A stretch of 64,000 nucleotides of DNA from Gnetum montanum (taxonomy: Eukaryota > Streptophyta > Gnetopsida > Gnetales > Gnetaceae), in NCBI GenBank assembly GCA_015680685.1, contig MNCI01029297.1, positions 283,054 through 347,053 on the forward strand, given 5' to 3'. The notes beneath the pieces are model-generated. The model was not told the DNA's origin. It was given only the letters and a program-made list of their open reading frames with translations, and searched no databases. Below, piece after piece: positions 46,925 through 56,385 of this stretch (position 1 is the first letter of the stretch; every line of letters starts with the position of its first letter). Position numbers and translations under genes: made by a program.

Positions 46925-48829
46925 AGAAACACCACAAAAATTTGGACCTAACACTTTCGGACAAGAATCGAGCTAAGTCATGATGCTTCCCAGCATGACT
47001 GAAGCTTGTGAGCTTCACAAACAGCATTAAATAGAGTTGAATCAAGCAAGTAAAAGTTCCTTGAGATCCATTGGAGACTACATCAACATATGGCAACAAG
47101 AACTGCAAGTTTCAAACTCAAAACACTTATTTTTAACTAAGTATACTTCTTGCACATAGGCCTGCATGCCCAGCGCACAGCTCAGCGTGTAGCAAATTTA
47201 GGGCCCCAAAAATGAGTTAAAACATGCCAGAATTCAGCGTTTGGACCCCCTAGGACCTTCACCAAGGTCCCTAGTAGCTCTCAGGCTCTTGAAAATCAAA
47301 TTTTGGGCTCCAAATGATGGGTTTTCATTCCTGTACGCCAGCGTGCAGCTCAGCATGCAGCAACTTTTGGACCCAAAAAACTCACCAAAACAAGCCAGAA
47401 ATGAAGGTCTGGACTCCCTGAGACCTTCCCCAAGGTCCCCAATAGCTCTTAGGCTCCTGAAAATCAAGTTTTGGGCCCCAAATAATGGGTTTTCATGCTT
47501 GCACGCTAGCCTGCACGCCCAGTGTGTACCAATATAGATAAACCAAAACAAGCATTGAGACCATGATTTTCACAGGAAATTAATTTTTAGAGGTAGGGAA
47601 ACCATCAGGCATCATCCTAGGCTCCCAAAAATCAAGTTTTAACCTTGAAAAGTGGCAGTTTCATGCTTGTACATTGGCCTGCACGCCCAGCGTGTAGCCT
47701 TGCATGCACCACTTTGAACAAGGTTGATCGGGCATTTTAGGCAAGATTTTGACATGGAGTCCAACCTCAAGGCATGGTCAATGAATCTACAAGTCCACAA
47801 GCTTAGGAGACATCAATTTTTAGCATCAAAAGGGTTATTCTTGGCCCTGCATGCCCAGCGTGCACGCCCGGCGTACAACACAGCGTGCACACTAGAAACG
47901 TGCCCAAAACTGCATCAAAATGAAGCCAAAATGAGCCCTCGGACGTCTTGAATAACCATAAACACTTAGGCAACATGGATCCAAATTTAGTGTACAATAT
48001 TAAGCTCCAAAATTGTAGTTTTCATGCCCACACACTAGCCTACATGCCCAGTGTATACACCCAGCGTGTACACGCTGGAATGCTGCATGCTTGTAAAGCT
48101 TCATTCTTTTGCACCCGCTCGACACTCCACGTGTCACCTGATCTAAAATTCTAGCATCCCATAGCCAATCATCCCATCTCAAACCTGAATTTGATGCCCA
48201 AATGCATACAAAAACCCATATTTTTGACCAGATCATGGTTCGAAAATTCAGAAAATCTGGGCAAAATTTGGGGCAATCCACACTTAGAGTATCAAGAACA
48301 CCCACCCTGCATGCTGGACTTCCGCCCTACATGCTGAGCATATAGCCTTCATGTTGTGCCAGCAGCCCAAACTAGCATACCATCACCCCTCCGCATCCAC
48401 TGGGGCTCTTCGTCCGTCTTGTGTCAGATTCACAACTGCGTCTAGACCAGTGTATTGTAATTCTCATTATGCAATAATATTGCTGTATTTTTTGTTTGGC
48501 AAAGATTTGTTACAGTTCTCATTCATTCTTGCATTTTTGGCTAAGATTTGTTACAGTTTTTGTTTGTATTTGTTTATCCCTTGTTTACATTCCTTCACAC
48601 TTGCGTTCTAGTTTACATTTATCACACTGTTTACATATAACCCAGCGTATTGCACATTGGCATACATTTGGGGAAATCCTTGTCTAATCTGCGTGCGGAC
48701 CATCCAAGGTACTCTACCTTCGTCAGTTACAGCTCACCCTCAAGCAAAGGTAGGTTCTTCTGTGCCTTTCTATAGATCTCTCGGTGTCCGTTTCATTCTA
48801 GCCACGCACCGACGATTTTAGACAGTACA
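46925..48829 (+). repeat. 3' LTR of D1 (1905 bp)
   Basis: Starts AGAAACACCACAAAAATTTGG (first base T-to-A against the 5' LTR) and ends GACAGTACA. Matches 39367-41309 throughout, with a short deletion near 47345. Confidence 0.92.
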
Positions 48830-48834
48830 GTCAC
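48830..48834 (+). repeat. Target-site duplication of D1, right (GTCAC)
   Basis: GTCAC against GTCAT at 39362-39366. Confidence 0.8.
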
Positions 48835-48864
48835 CTCTTCTCCTTCTTCCTCTTCCTCTTCTTC
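48835..48864 (-). pseudogene. Antisense gene in E, exon 5 (first part)
   Basis: Thirty bases of Glu codons after an AG acceptor (CCAAAG at 48865-48870). D1 inserted right behind. If D1 and one target copy are left out, the frame joins the Ala/Pro/Glu region at 39361 and below without shift. Confidence 0.65.
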
Positions 48865-48920
48865 CTTTGGTAACATAACATGTTCACATTAGGCATAAGC
48901 AGATTAACTTAAGACAAATG

Positions 48921-48958
48921 CTACATTGTGCTATGCTACCTAGTGTAGCACAATGTAG
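48921..48958 (-). repeat. Perfect 13-bp inverted repeat in intron 4 of the antisense gene
   Basis: CTACATTGTGCTA at 48921-48933 and TAGCACAATGTAG at 48946-48958, with a 12-base loop. It would form a hairpin in either transcript. Confidence 0.9.
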
Positions 48959-49009
48959 CAAGAATTAACCAAACAAGCAAAGAAATAGATAAGAGAGAAG
49001 AGCATTTAC

Positions 49010-50040
49010 CAATGGGAGGCTGTATCCTATGTAACTTAAACCACAGTTTCTGCCCCCCTTTTTCGTCCACACGGGGAGGCTTCTCAACTGGATAAGATCT
49101 TTTTCACCCCAACTTGATGGCCACCATCTCCACGATGAGACATTTCTCTTATGATACACTACCCATATAGCAGGGGGTACCTCTCTCATGCTATCTTGGC
49201 CACAGAAGTTGCGGGCCACCCGATCCCTAGTCATTATCGAAAATAACTTCTCGATAGCTTCTGGGGGATCCTGGGCTCGGGTGGTGCAGAAAACTTGGCA
49301 AATCCATGGTTTGGAAATCTGGTTATGATCTTGCATCACCCAGATTCCATTCTCATGGACTACCAAGAATTCTGAGAATTGCCACAAGCAAGCTACGAAG
49401 AAGGCATGATGCACATTGAAATGGGACTTAGGCTTCTTATGAAACTTGACCATTTCATTTTGTAGACCTTTGCAGAGATGCTTGGCCCAGTTGTAATGGG
49501 CCCCCTCTTCCATGACCTCTCTCATTACCCAAGCTTGATCAATCCCAATGATCTTGCCTTGGGAGAGTAGCTTGGGGAAAGCACGGGCATGGAAGATGGG
49601 GTAAACCATTTTAGCCACCTTTAGCTTAGCTGCTTTAATAGGGATCCCCTTTTTTCCCTTCGATGCCCCTAGCCACTCCTCGATGTCCCCCTGATGGTTC
49701 CCCTTCTTTTTGGTCTTTGCTCCCACAGAAAGACCATCAGCAGGGACACCGAAGAGGTTCACATATAGTTGGTCATTGATCTCAAGGATCACCTGCACAT
49801 TGTGCACACGTGTGTGGAAGCAGTATGCCTTTCAAGAAAAGGAGTCAGCTATGCCAAGCATCTCAGTAGCAGGGACACTTGGGTTCATGGCCAAGAACAA
49901 TTCCATGAGCCTAGCATCCCAAAGTTTTTTGGCGACCGATTTCGGGACCTCATTGCAAAGCCAGCGTTGGGTCTCATCCACCTCCCTATACCTGAAGTAA
50001 ATGTTAGCCTCGTTATGCCCAGAGATGATCACCGTCACCT
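49010..50040 (-). pseudogene. Antisense gene in E, exon 4 (largest exon, about 343 codons)
   Basis: Acceptor AG at 50041-50042 and donor GTAAAT at 49004-49009. The frame is open apart from one TGA at 49832-49834 (CGA decay likely). Visible segments: VTVIISGHNEANIYFRYRE at the start, WLCNEVPKSVAKKLWDARL, a basic stretch SKGKKGIPIKAAKLK at about 49620-49660, KIIGIDQAWVMREVMEEG at about 49510-49560, and HAFFVACLWQFSEFLVVHE at about 49360-49415. No zinc finger, no DDE motif and no nuclease motif that I recognise. The exon ends in phase 0, matching exon 5. Base composition is richer in GC than the surrounding DNA, as expected for former coding sequence. Confidence 0.7.
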
Positions 50041-50168
50041 CTTAGGATTTCTTCGTCGTTGTAGTAGTTTACAAAAGGGAAAAAGCAGAAAAGCTTAGAT
50101 AAAATTGAAAGATAGAAAAAACACAAGAACAACACTCGAACATGCAAAAAATTCACAGTTTAGCTTAC

Positions 50169-50442
50169 TAGGTTTAAACAGTGACGAGAACAATGAGAGA
50201 TCTATCAACACATCTTCAATGGTGATCAACCTAAAGGGTGCCCAATCCCCATCCAACTAACTAAACTCCTTGCATCTATCATAGAACTAGGAGTACCAGG
50301 TTGGATAGGTTTGGTATTCACCCCGCATTGGCCTATCATGCCTGTGTGCATATTTTTAGTGAAGGAAAAATCCCACAGCACCATCTATGCCAAGGCCAAG
50401 GCATCAGTATCACCATGAAGTCCATTCTTGTTGATGAAAAAC
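50169..50442 (-). pseudogene. Antisense gene in E, exon 3
   Basis: Acceptor TTTTTTTTACTAG ending at 50443 and donor GTAAGC at 50163-50168. The phase joins exon 2 (split Gly codon). The frame reads FFINKNGLHGDTDALALA, a stop (TAG), then MVLWDFSFTKNMHTGMIG, with one shift before RLITIEDVLIDLSLFSSLF, and leaves in a phase that matches exon 4. Confidence 0.62.
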
Positions 50443-50526
50443 CTAGTAAAAAAAATACATTGTTAACATTCTATCCTAGCATAGCATGCATTGCATAGCG
50501 TAGCAGAATATGTTTATAGAACTCAC

Positions 50527-50976
50527 CCGCTGGCTAAATAAATGGTTCCTGGTGGGTTTTGAAAATAAGTTCCTATGTGGCAAGCAATGAATAACGTGTT
50601 GTACACATGGTAACAATTATATTCGGGCATTTCCCAGATCCAAGTTAGATGCCTCAAGGTTTTTGGGTGCTGATTGGATCCCTCGGCTTGCCCGCTCCCA
50701 ATTGCTCGATTGGTCAAGAATTTCAGAATACTCGAGTTTGCCCCAGGCAATAGGGTTTCTATAATTAGGGCTGCTACCTCCTTCGATAGCTATGACCAAA
50801 CGATCACATTAAAGTATTGGAGGAGAAATTTCAGGAAGTCCCATGCGCCTTCCCAGAACCAGATCGCCTACTGCCCCACATGCATGTGGGGTAAAGGAAT
50901 GTTGGCCACTGGTTTGCTTAGGTAGCACAAGACCCCTACAATTTCTAGGACGATCAAAATTAGCCTTAGCATTACC
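50527..50976 (-). pseudogene. Antisense gene in E, exon 2
   Basis: Acceptor TTCTGTTGTGCAG ending at 50977 and donor GTGAGT at 50521-50526. The first half reads GNAKANFDRPRNCRGLVLPK. After one frameshift near 50840 the second half reads SKEVAALIIETLLPGANSS and YHVYNTLFIACHIGTYFQNP. An 18-bp perfect palindrome (CCCCACATGCATGTGGGG) is at 50874-50891. Unrecognised family. Confidence 0.6.
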
Positions 50977-51555
50977 CTGCACAACAGAATGGCAAATTTT
51001 AAAAGCATGTTCAAGTGAAATTTGTGTATAGCATAGCAAGACTAGCCGTTAGCAGACAATGTAGCATAATTCTTTCCATGCATGTAGCGTAGCAGAATCA
51101 TGAAGGTAATAGCATAGCAAAGCAAAAAAAAATTAAATATGCATTATTAGACAAGAAAGAATTTAACACACTATAGCCATTTCAACAAATCTTCTTCCCA
51201 ACAAAACGATTTGCACTACGCTGTGATAAACACGTGTTACACTGTCAAATCAAGCACATGGCCAAACCCTCCTGAGGGTCGTACACTATGCTATTTACAT
51301 GATAGGTCACTAGAGTTACCTAAACCTATGTAGCAAGGCAGACACAACAATGGTAGTCTGAGCAATGCTGCATGCAACCTTAGCGTAGCATCCGTACACC
51401 ATTGCGGCCGAATCGGCAACAACGGCGGTGTAACAACCAAAATAACAGCAAAAAGATGATGATAGAAAATGAAAATTTCAAAATGAAAATAGAAATAAAG
51501 AGAATGTAGAAACAACAATAGCAGCATGAAAAAGAAGGGTTGCATAGCAACTTAC

Positions 51556-51677
51556 TGGGTTGACAGAGTTTCCTCCTGCACTGTGATGTGCACCTATGAT
51601 AGATGCCCCAGGGTGTCTTTTACCTTGTTCACCTTGGTGAGAGCTAGGTGTTTGCGTTGTCTCTTGGGTGCCATCAT
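51556..51677 (-). pseudogene. Antisense gene in E, exon 1 with start codon
   Basis: Start ATG at 51677, about 100 bases after the expected cap site, giving a short basic N-terminus (MMAPKRQRKHLALTK). A one-base shift near 51610 is needed to reach the strong donor GTAAGT at 51550-51555 in phase 0. An alternative is splicing at AAG/GTAAAA near 51624. Intron 1 (579 bases) could hide a further exon. Confidence 0.5.
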
Positions 51678-51808
51678 CTTGGTTGCAGATTCTTTCTCAG
51701 TCGCTACGCTGAACTGCCTTGCTCTTTGTTAGCATAATCTCTCTACACTCTAGACGTGGGCTCTGTTCTCTTACGGTGAATATGACAATTTTACTAGGGG
51801 TAAACCCA

Positions 51809-51816
51809 TATTTATA
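51809..51816 (-). promoter_or_regulatory. TATA box of the antisense gene
   Basis: TATAAATA in the minus-strand context GGCTATAAATATGGG, 132 bases upstream of the ATG at 51677. No LTR end is near, so this is an internal promoter of E. Confidence 0.6.
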
Positions 51817-51949
51817 GCCAACACAGTGAAAATGGACCTACCATTTTCTCATCCTGATTAATGTGGGATGTTCCATATAGCGTAGTAATCCCCCATAGTG
51901 TAGCAGCATTGTTTACATTGTGGCAAGTGGCCTGAATGAAATCCTCGAC

Positions 51950-52285
51950 CCACCTTAAACTAGTCATTTTCCTTTGCAAGAGTAGCCTATTAGTGGTTCG
52001 CAAAGAGCTTAAACTAATACTTACCTTCCCAAGAATAACTTGTTAGCGGTCCGCAAAGATCTTAAACTAGCAATTTTGATTCAAAGTTTTGACAAAGTTA
52101 GCGGTCCACAAAGACCTTAAACTAATACAACTTACCTTTACAAACACAACCTGTTAGCAGTCCCCAAAGAACTTAAACTAATACTTTTGACATAACCCGT
52201 TAGCAATTTGCAAAGACCTTAAACTAGCAGTTTTGTACTTTTGCATTCAGGCATCCACTATGACCTTAAACTTGCAGATTGCAAA
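51950..52285 (+). repeat. Minisatellite upstream of E's RT (about seven copies)
   Basis: Units of about 45-60 bp such as GTTAGCGGTCCGCAAAGACC followed by TTAAACTAGC. Same word family as at 45500 and 55782, with the hairpin form GGTC-CGCAAA-GACC. Confidence 0.85.
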
Positions 52286-52639
52286 CTTTGTATCATAGTT
52301 TACAATTATTTCAAACTGTCCATATTTCATTATTATTTTTCAAATGTTACTAAGCACCATTGCTACAAAAAGGTATCACTTGACTTGGCATTCATCTCAT
52401 TATGGTAGGTTGAGCAAGAATGGCAATGCATCATGATCTTTCTTCACCACTAGCCTTGATAGGTCCACACGACGAGCTCAAAAGACATCTGAACCCAGAG
52501 TCAATAGACTAGGAATTATCCATAGATAACATAGTAGCATCCTTAGAAACATCGCCAGACTGGCCCGAACACCTAGTCCAAGCCTTAGATTTAGAGGTCA
52601 AGGATGTAACTGAGGACCCTCTTATTGAAATGCCTATGA

Positions 52640-53520
52640 CTACATCCAGGGGGGAGGTAAAAATGTTAAAACTTAGCTCCCTCCTAGATTCGCAAACACA
52701 CAAAGATGTATCCAAGATACTGCAAGATAACATCAACGTATTCGCGTGGTCTTATAACGACATGCTGGGCTTAGATCTGAGGCTTATATAGCACAACATT
52801 ATCTTAGATCCGCATATGAAAGTAGTTAAGCAAAAGGCTCGCAAGGTTAAACTAGAGATTGCACTGGCCTTACACAATGAAATGACTAAGTTTTATCAAG
52901 CTGGTTTCATTCGAGCAATTGATTACTTAGAGTGGGTGTCAAACATCGTTGTGGTTTCTAAGAAAATGGGAGGAATATGAATTTGTATAGACTTTCAGGA
53001 TCTGAACAAAGCAATGATCAAAGAGGACTTCCCACTGCCGAGTACTGATCAGCTCATCGACACTACAGCTGGTCATGCTCTATTATCCTTCATGGATGGT
53101 TTCTCTGGCTACAACAAAATTTGCATCAACCCAGAGCATTAGTTAACAACAACTTTCATGACCCCATGGGGTACTTTCTATTATACCATGATGTCCTTTG
53201 GACTCAAGAACACCAGAGAAACCTACCAAAGATCCATGACATACATCTTTTGCGACTACATCCTAGAAACAATAAATGACTACATGGATGACATAGTGGT
53301 CAAATATAAAGAGGCTGCTCCTCATCCCAATGAACTAGGTGTAGTCCTCAAATGCTACTAGATGCATGATTTACTCCTCAACCCAAAATGTGTGTCTTCG
53401 GGATGAGAAACGAATGCATGTTAGGGTTTGTAGTATCAAGGGTTGGAATACGAGTGGACCTTGACAAAGTTAAGGCCATCACTAATCTGGAACCCCTAAA
53501 AACCTTAAAGAATTACGTGG
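52640..53520 (+). pseudogene. Reverse transcriptase of element E (Tat type)
   Basis: N-terminal INVFAWSYNDMLGLD at 52735-52780 is the Tat signature (DVFAWSY-DMPG). Then FIRAIDYLEWVSNIVVVSKK at 52905-52965, CIDFQDLNKAMIKEDFPLPS at 52985-53045, FMDGFSGYNKI at 53090-53125 and the active site YMDD at 53281-53292. Stops at 52790, 52978 and 53140. It is preceded by a stretch of acidic linker and the 51950 minisatellite, not directly by protease. Confidence 0.88.
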
Positions 53521-53639
53521 GTTGCAAGGTAGGGTATAGTTCATTAGGAGGTTTATAGAAAAGTTGATTGACAAGTTACACCCCATGAAACACTTACTGA
53601 AGAAAGGGGTTAACTTTGAATGGATAACACAATGTCAAT

Positions 53640-54090
53640 AGGCCTTCGATGAGCTAAGGAAAGAGCTTTCACATCTCTTGACTATTTACCCACCGTAGAG
53701 GGATAAGGCTTTCTACATCTACCTTTCCACCTCAGACATGTCTATCACGACACTATTATGTTAGAAATAAGATGACGGTTCTGAGATTCCATTGTATTAT
53801 CTAAGTCATGCATTGATAGAACATGAGGTGAAATACAATGAGGTGGAGAGAAATTGCCTCACTTTGGTGTTTGCATTAAATAAGTGGAGGCATTATCTAT
53901 TTCATAGTAGAGTTAACATCATTTGCAAAATCAATGTACTCTGGGCTATCATGAACAATCTGTACGGAAGTAGTAGGATAGCCCAGTGGAAAACCATAAC
54001 AATGGAATTCGATTTGCATAATGTGAGCCAATTTTCGATGAAAGGTCAAGCTATAGCTACGCAACTCATGACCTCACCTATCGATGATTA
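53640..54090 (+). pseudogene. RNase H of element E
   Basis: The canonical gypsy RNase H follows the RT connection. FYIYLSTSDMS at 53708-53740 takes the place of the first strand, and PLYYLSHALIEHEVKYNEVERNCL at 53790-53860 is the next conserved block with the catalytic Glu. KWRHYLFHSRVNIICK continues it; the third acidic position reads CKINVLWAI, so the Asp is lost. Tat RNase H1 is often decayed once the second RNase H is present. Confidence 0.8.
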
Positions 54091-54139
54091 GGCAATCATA
54101 GAACCCAAATTCCCTGATGAGCATGTTAGCACCATTAAT

Positions 54140-54560
54140 GTTGTCCCATCTCATCTCGAAGCTACTTTACACTTCGACGGTGCCTCAACTATGTGTGGTG
54201 GTAGCGTAGCGGCTATCATTATGTTCCCCTCTGGGGACATTCAGCCGTTCACTTATCGGTTTTTGTTCCTTTGTACGAACAACATGGAAAAGTACGAAGG
54301 ACTCCTCAGGGGTCTCTTAGCAGCCCAAGAACTAAAAATTCAACATTTGGCAATTCGCGGTGATTCACAACTTTTTGTGAATCAAATCACTAAGGTCTAT
54401 GCTTGCAAAGCTACTCATTTGCAGCCCTATTGCGACCTAGCAAAAAGCTTGCTTAAGCAGTTTGCAAAAATAGATGTTCAACACATTCCATGTAATGAAA
54501 ACACCATAACAGATGCCTTGGACACCATAGCATTGAATGTGCCACCACACTTGTTTGCAA
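54140..54560 (+). pseudogene. Archaeal-type RNase H (second RNase H) of element E
   Basis: Hydrolyses RNA in RNA-DNA hybrids. LHFDGASTMCGGSVAAIIMF has the first catalytic Asp (54176-54178), TNNMEKYEGLLRGLLAAQEL the Glu (54287-54289), IRGDSQLFVNQI the second Asp (about 54358-54363) and TITDALDTIA the last Asp (about 54510). All four catalytic acids are kept. This domain between RNase H and integrase defines the Tat lineage. The frame is open from 54191 to 54649, the best preserved enzyme segment in the window. Confidence 0.9.
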
Positions 54561-54649
54561 GTTTTCCCACTTCGATAATTGAGTATGTGGAGCCTATCAC
54601 TCAAGTAGTACATGTAGCCTCTGTAAGCACTGCGGATACCCAGGAGTAG

Positions 54650-55780
54650 TACGCCAACATTAAAGCCTACTTGCAACATGGTGATCCCCCATGTGGATTG
54701 ACATCTACCCATAGGGATGCGATCCGCAAGCATGCTTGGCAATACATACTCATGGGAGACAACGCCTTATGCAAACACTCCTTGGATGGGATATTGCTAA
54801 CATGCATAAACGAGGAGCAAGTGCAGAAGGTCATTAATGAGGTACACCAAGGACTGTGTGGTGGACACATAGCACCTAGGACCATGGTGGCAAAAATAAA
54901 ATGCCTAGGGTACTACTGGCCTCACATGGAGCACAATTGCCTAGCCAAAGTCAAGACTTGTGATACATGCCAACAATATGCAAATCTCATACATGTTCTT
55001 TACAAAGTGGATGAAAACTATTCCCCTTAGGAAGACTATGTCTCAGAAAGTTTGCCACTTCACATTAGATAACATCATGACAAGGTTTGGGCTTCCCATG
55101 ATGATTGTGAGGGACAATGGACCACAATTTAGTATTGCGGAAACCAAAAATTTTGCAGCAACCTTGGCATTAGGCAATTTTTCTCCTCGCCATACTACCT
55201 ATAGGCAAATGGATAGGTGGAAGCTATGAACAAAGCCATCATCAACTTGCTCAAGAAAATGCTTAACAATAGCAAGAGGAAATGGCACGAGAAAATCCTC
55301 TATGTGCTATGGGCTTACAGAACGACATGCAGAATGGTGATAGGTAAGAAACCTTATAGCCTTATTTATGGATCTGAAGTAGTGTTGCCTCTTAAGCTGT
55401 AGGTACCATCACTTCGAACGATCTTATCAAACATCATGAATGAAGCCTAGAACAATGAGTTGAGGATCATCGACATTGACTCCATAGAGGATGAGCATGT
55501 GCAAACACTTGGCTGCATAGAGAAATATCATAACAAGCAATGGAAAAAGTATCATGAAAACTCGCATCAATGGCCAATAAAGAAGGGGAACCTCATTCTC
55601 AAGGCTATATGTGAGCATGTGAAAAAATTCTCAGCAAATTGGGAAGGTCCATTCATGGTCACAAAAGCCTACAGGAATGGAGCCTTCAAGCTGGCAGACA
55701 TGGATCAACAAGTTCGCAAATCCTATGAATCATTCATAACTCAAGCCATACTACATCTGACTCATGAGCAAAGTAAGTAA
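54650..55780 (+). pseudogene. Integrase of element E, core partly deleted
   Basis: Zinc finger: EVHQGLCGGHIAPRTMVAKI and CDTCQQYAN (54840-54985). Directly after it about 40-45 residues are missing; the text resumes in another frame with FFTKWMKTIPLRKTMS (54990-55040), so the first catalytic Asp is gone. The second is in IVRDNGPQF (55106-55130); the Glu lies after another frameshift in VEAMNKAI (55215). The C-terminal domain is open at 55460-55780 with WEGPFMVTKAYRNGAFKL. It ends at 55780. Confidence 0.87.
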
Positions 55781-55781
55781 T

Positions 55782-56385
55782 TATCCACTATGACGTAAAA
55801 CTGGTAAAGCTCGTCTGCTATAATGTAAAACTGGCAAAGGTTGTCCGCTATGACTGTAAACTGGCACAAATAGTCTGCCATGACTATAAACTGGCACAGA
55901 CCATCTGCCATGACAAAAAACTGGCAAAGCATGTCTGCTACAATGTTAAACTGGCACAGATGTCCTGCCATGACTTTAAACTAGCCCATCGACCATCCGC
56001 TACGACGATAAACTAGCACAACAGTCTACTAGGACCTTAAACTAGCACAACAATCGTCCGCTACAATGATAAACTAGCACTACGGTCTACTAGGACCTTA
56101 AACTAGCACAACAGTCTGCTAGGATCTTAAACTAGCATAGCGACCATCTGCTACGATGATAAACTAGCACTGCGATCTGCTGGGATCTTAAAACAACACA
56201 ACGGTCTGCTGGGACCTTAAACTAGCACAACAGTCTGCTAGGATCTTAAACTAGCACAGTGACCATCTACTATGATGATAAACTAGCACAATGGTCTACT
56301 AGGACCTTAAACTAGTGCACCATGGTCTATTTGGACCTTAAAATAGCACATCAAATGGTCTACCAGGACCTTAAACTGGGTTTGG
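55782..56385 (+). repeat. Minisatellite after E's integrase (20 copies)
   Basis: I count 20 units of about 25-36 bp, from GTCCGCTATGACTGTAAACT at the left to GGTCTACTAGGACCTTAAAC at the right. Many units contain GGTC-TACTAG-GACC or GATC variants able to form a small stem. There is no coding continuity. Confidence 0.93.

Larger units (their letters stand above)
39367..48829 (+). mobile_element. Element D1: gag-protease-only Tat-type LTR element, 9.46 kb
   Basis: Two LTRs (39367-41309 and 46925-48829), a leader, gag from 41777, protease to about 45060, a C-terminal extension, a minisatellite, a polypurine tract and flanking duplications. No RT, RNase H or integrase lies between the LTRs on either strand. 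It therefore matches the known class of non-autonomous plant elements that keep gag but lack pol enzymes. LTR divergence is several percent by eye. gag-protease is close to one frame with about five stops of the C-to-T type and two compensating frameshifts. It sits in exon 5 of the antisense gene of E. Confidence 0.9.

Noticed and set aside
50874-50891. 18-bp perfect palindrome CCCCACATGCATGTGGGG as an operator-like site
   Set aside because: It lies within predicted exon 2 of the antisense gene, occurs once, and has no second copy near a promoter; it may be chance.
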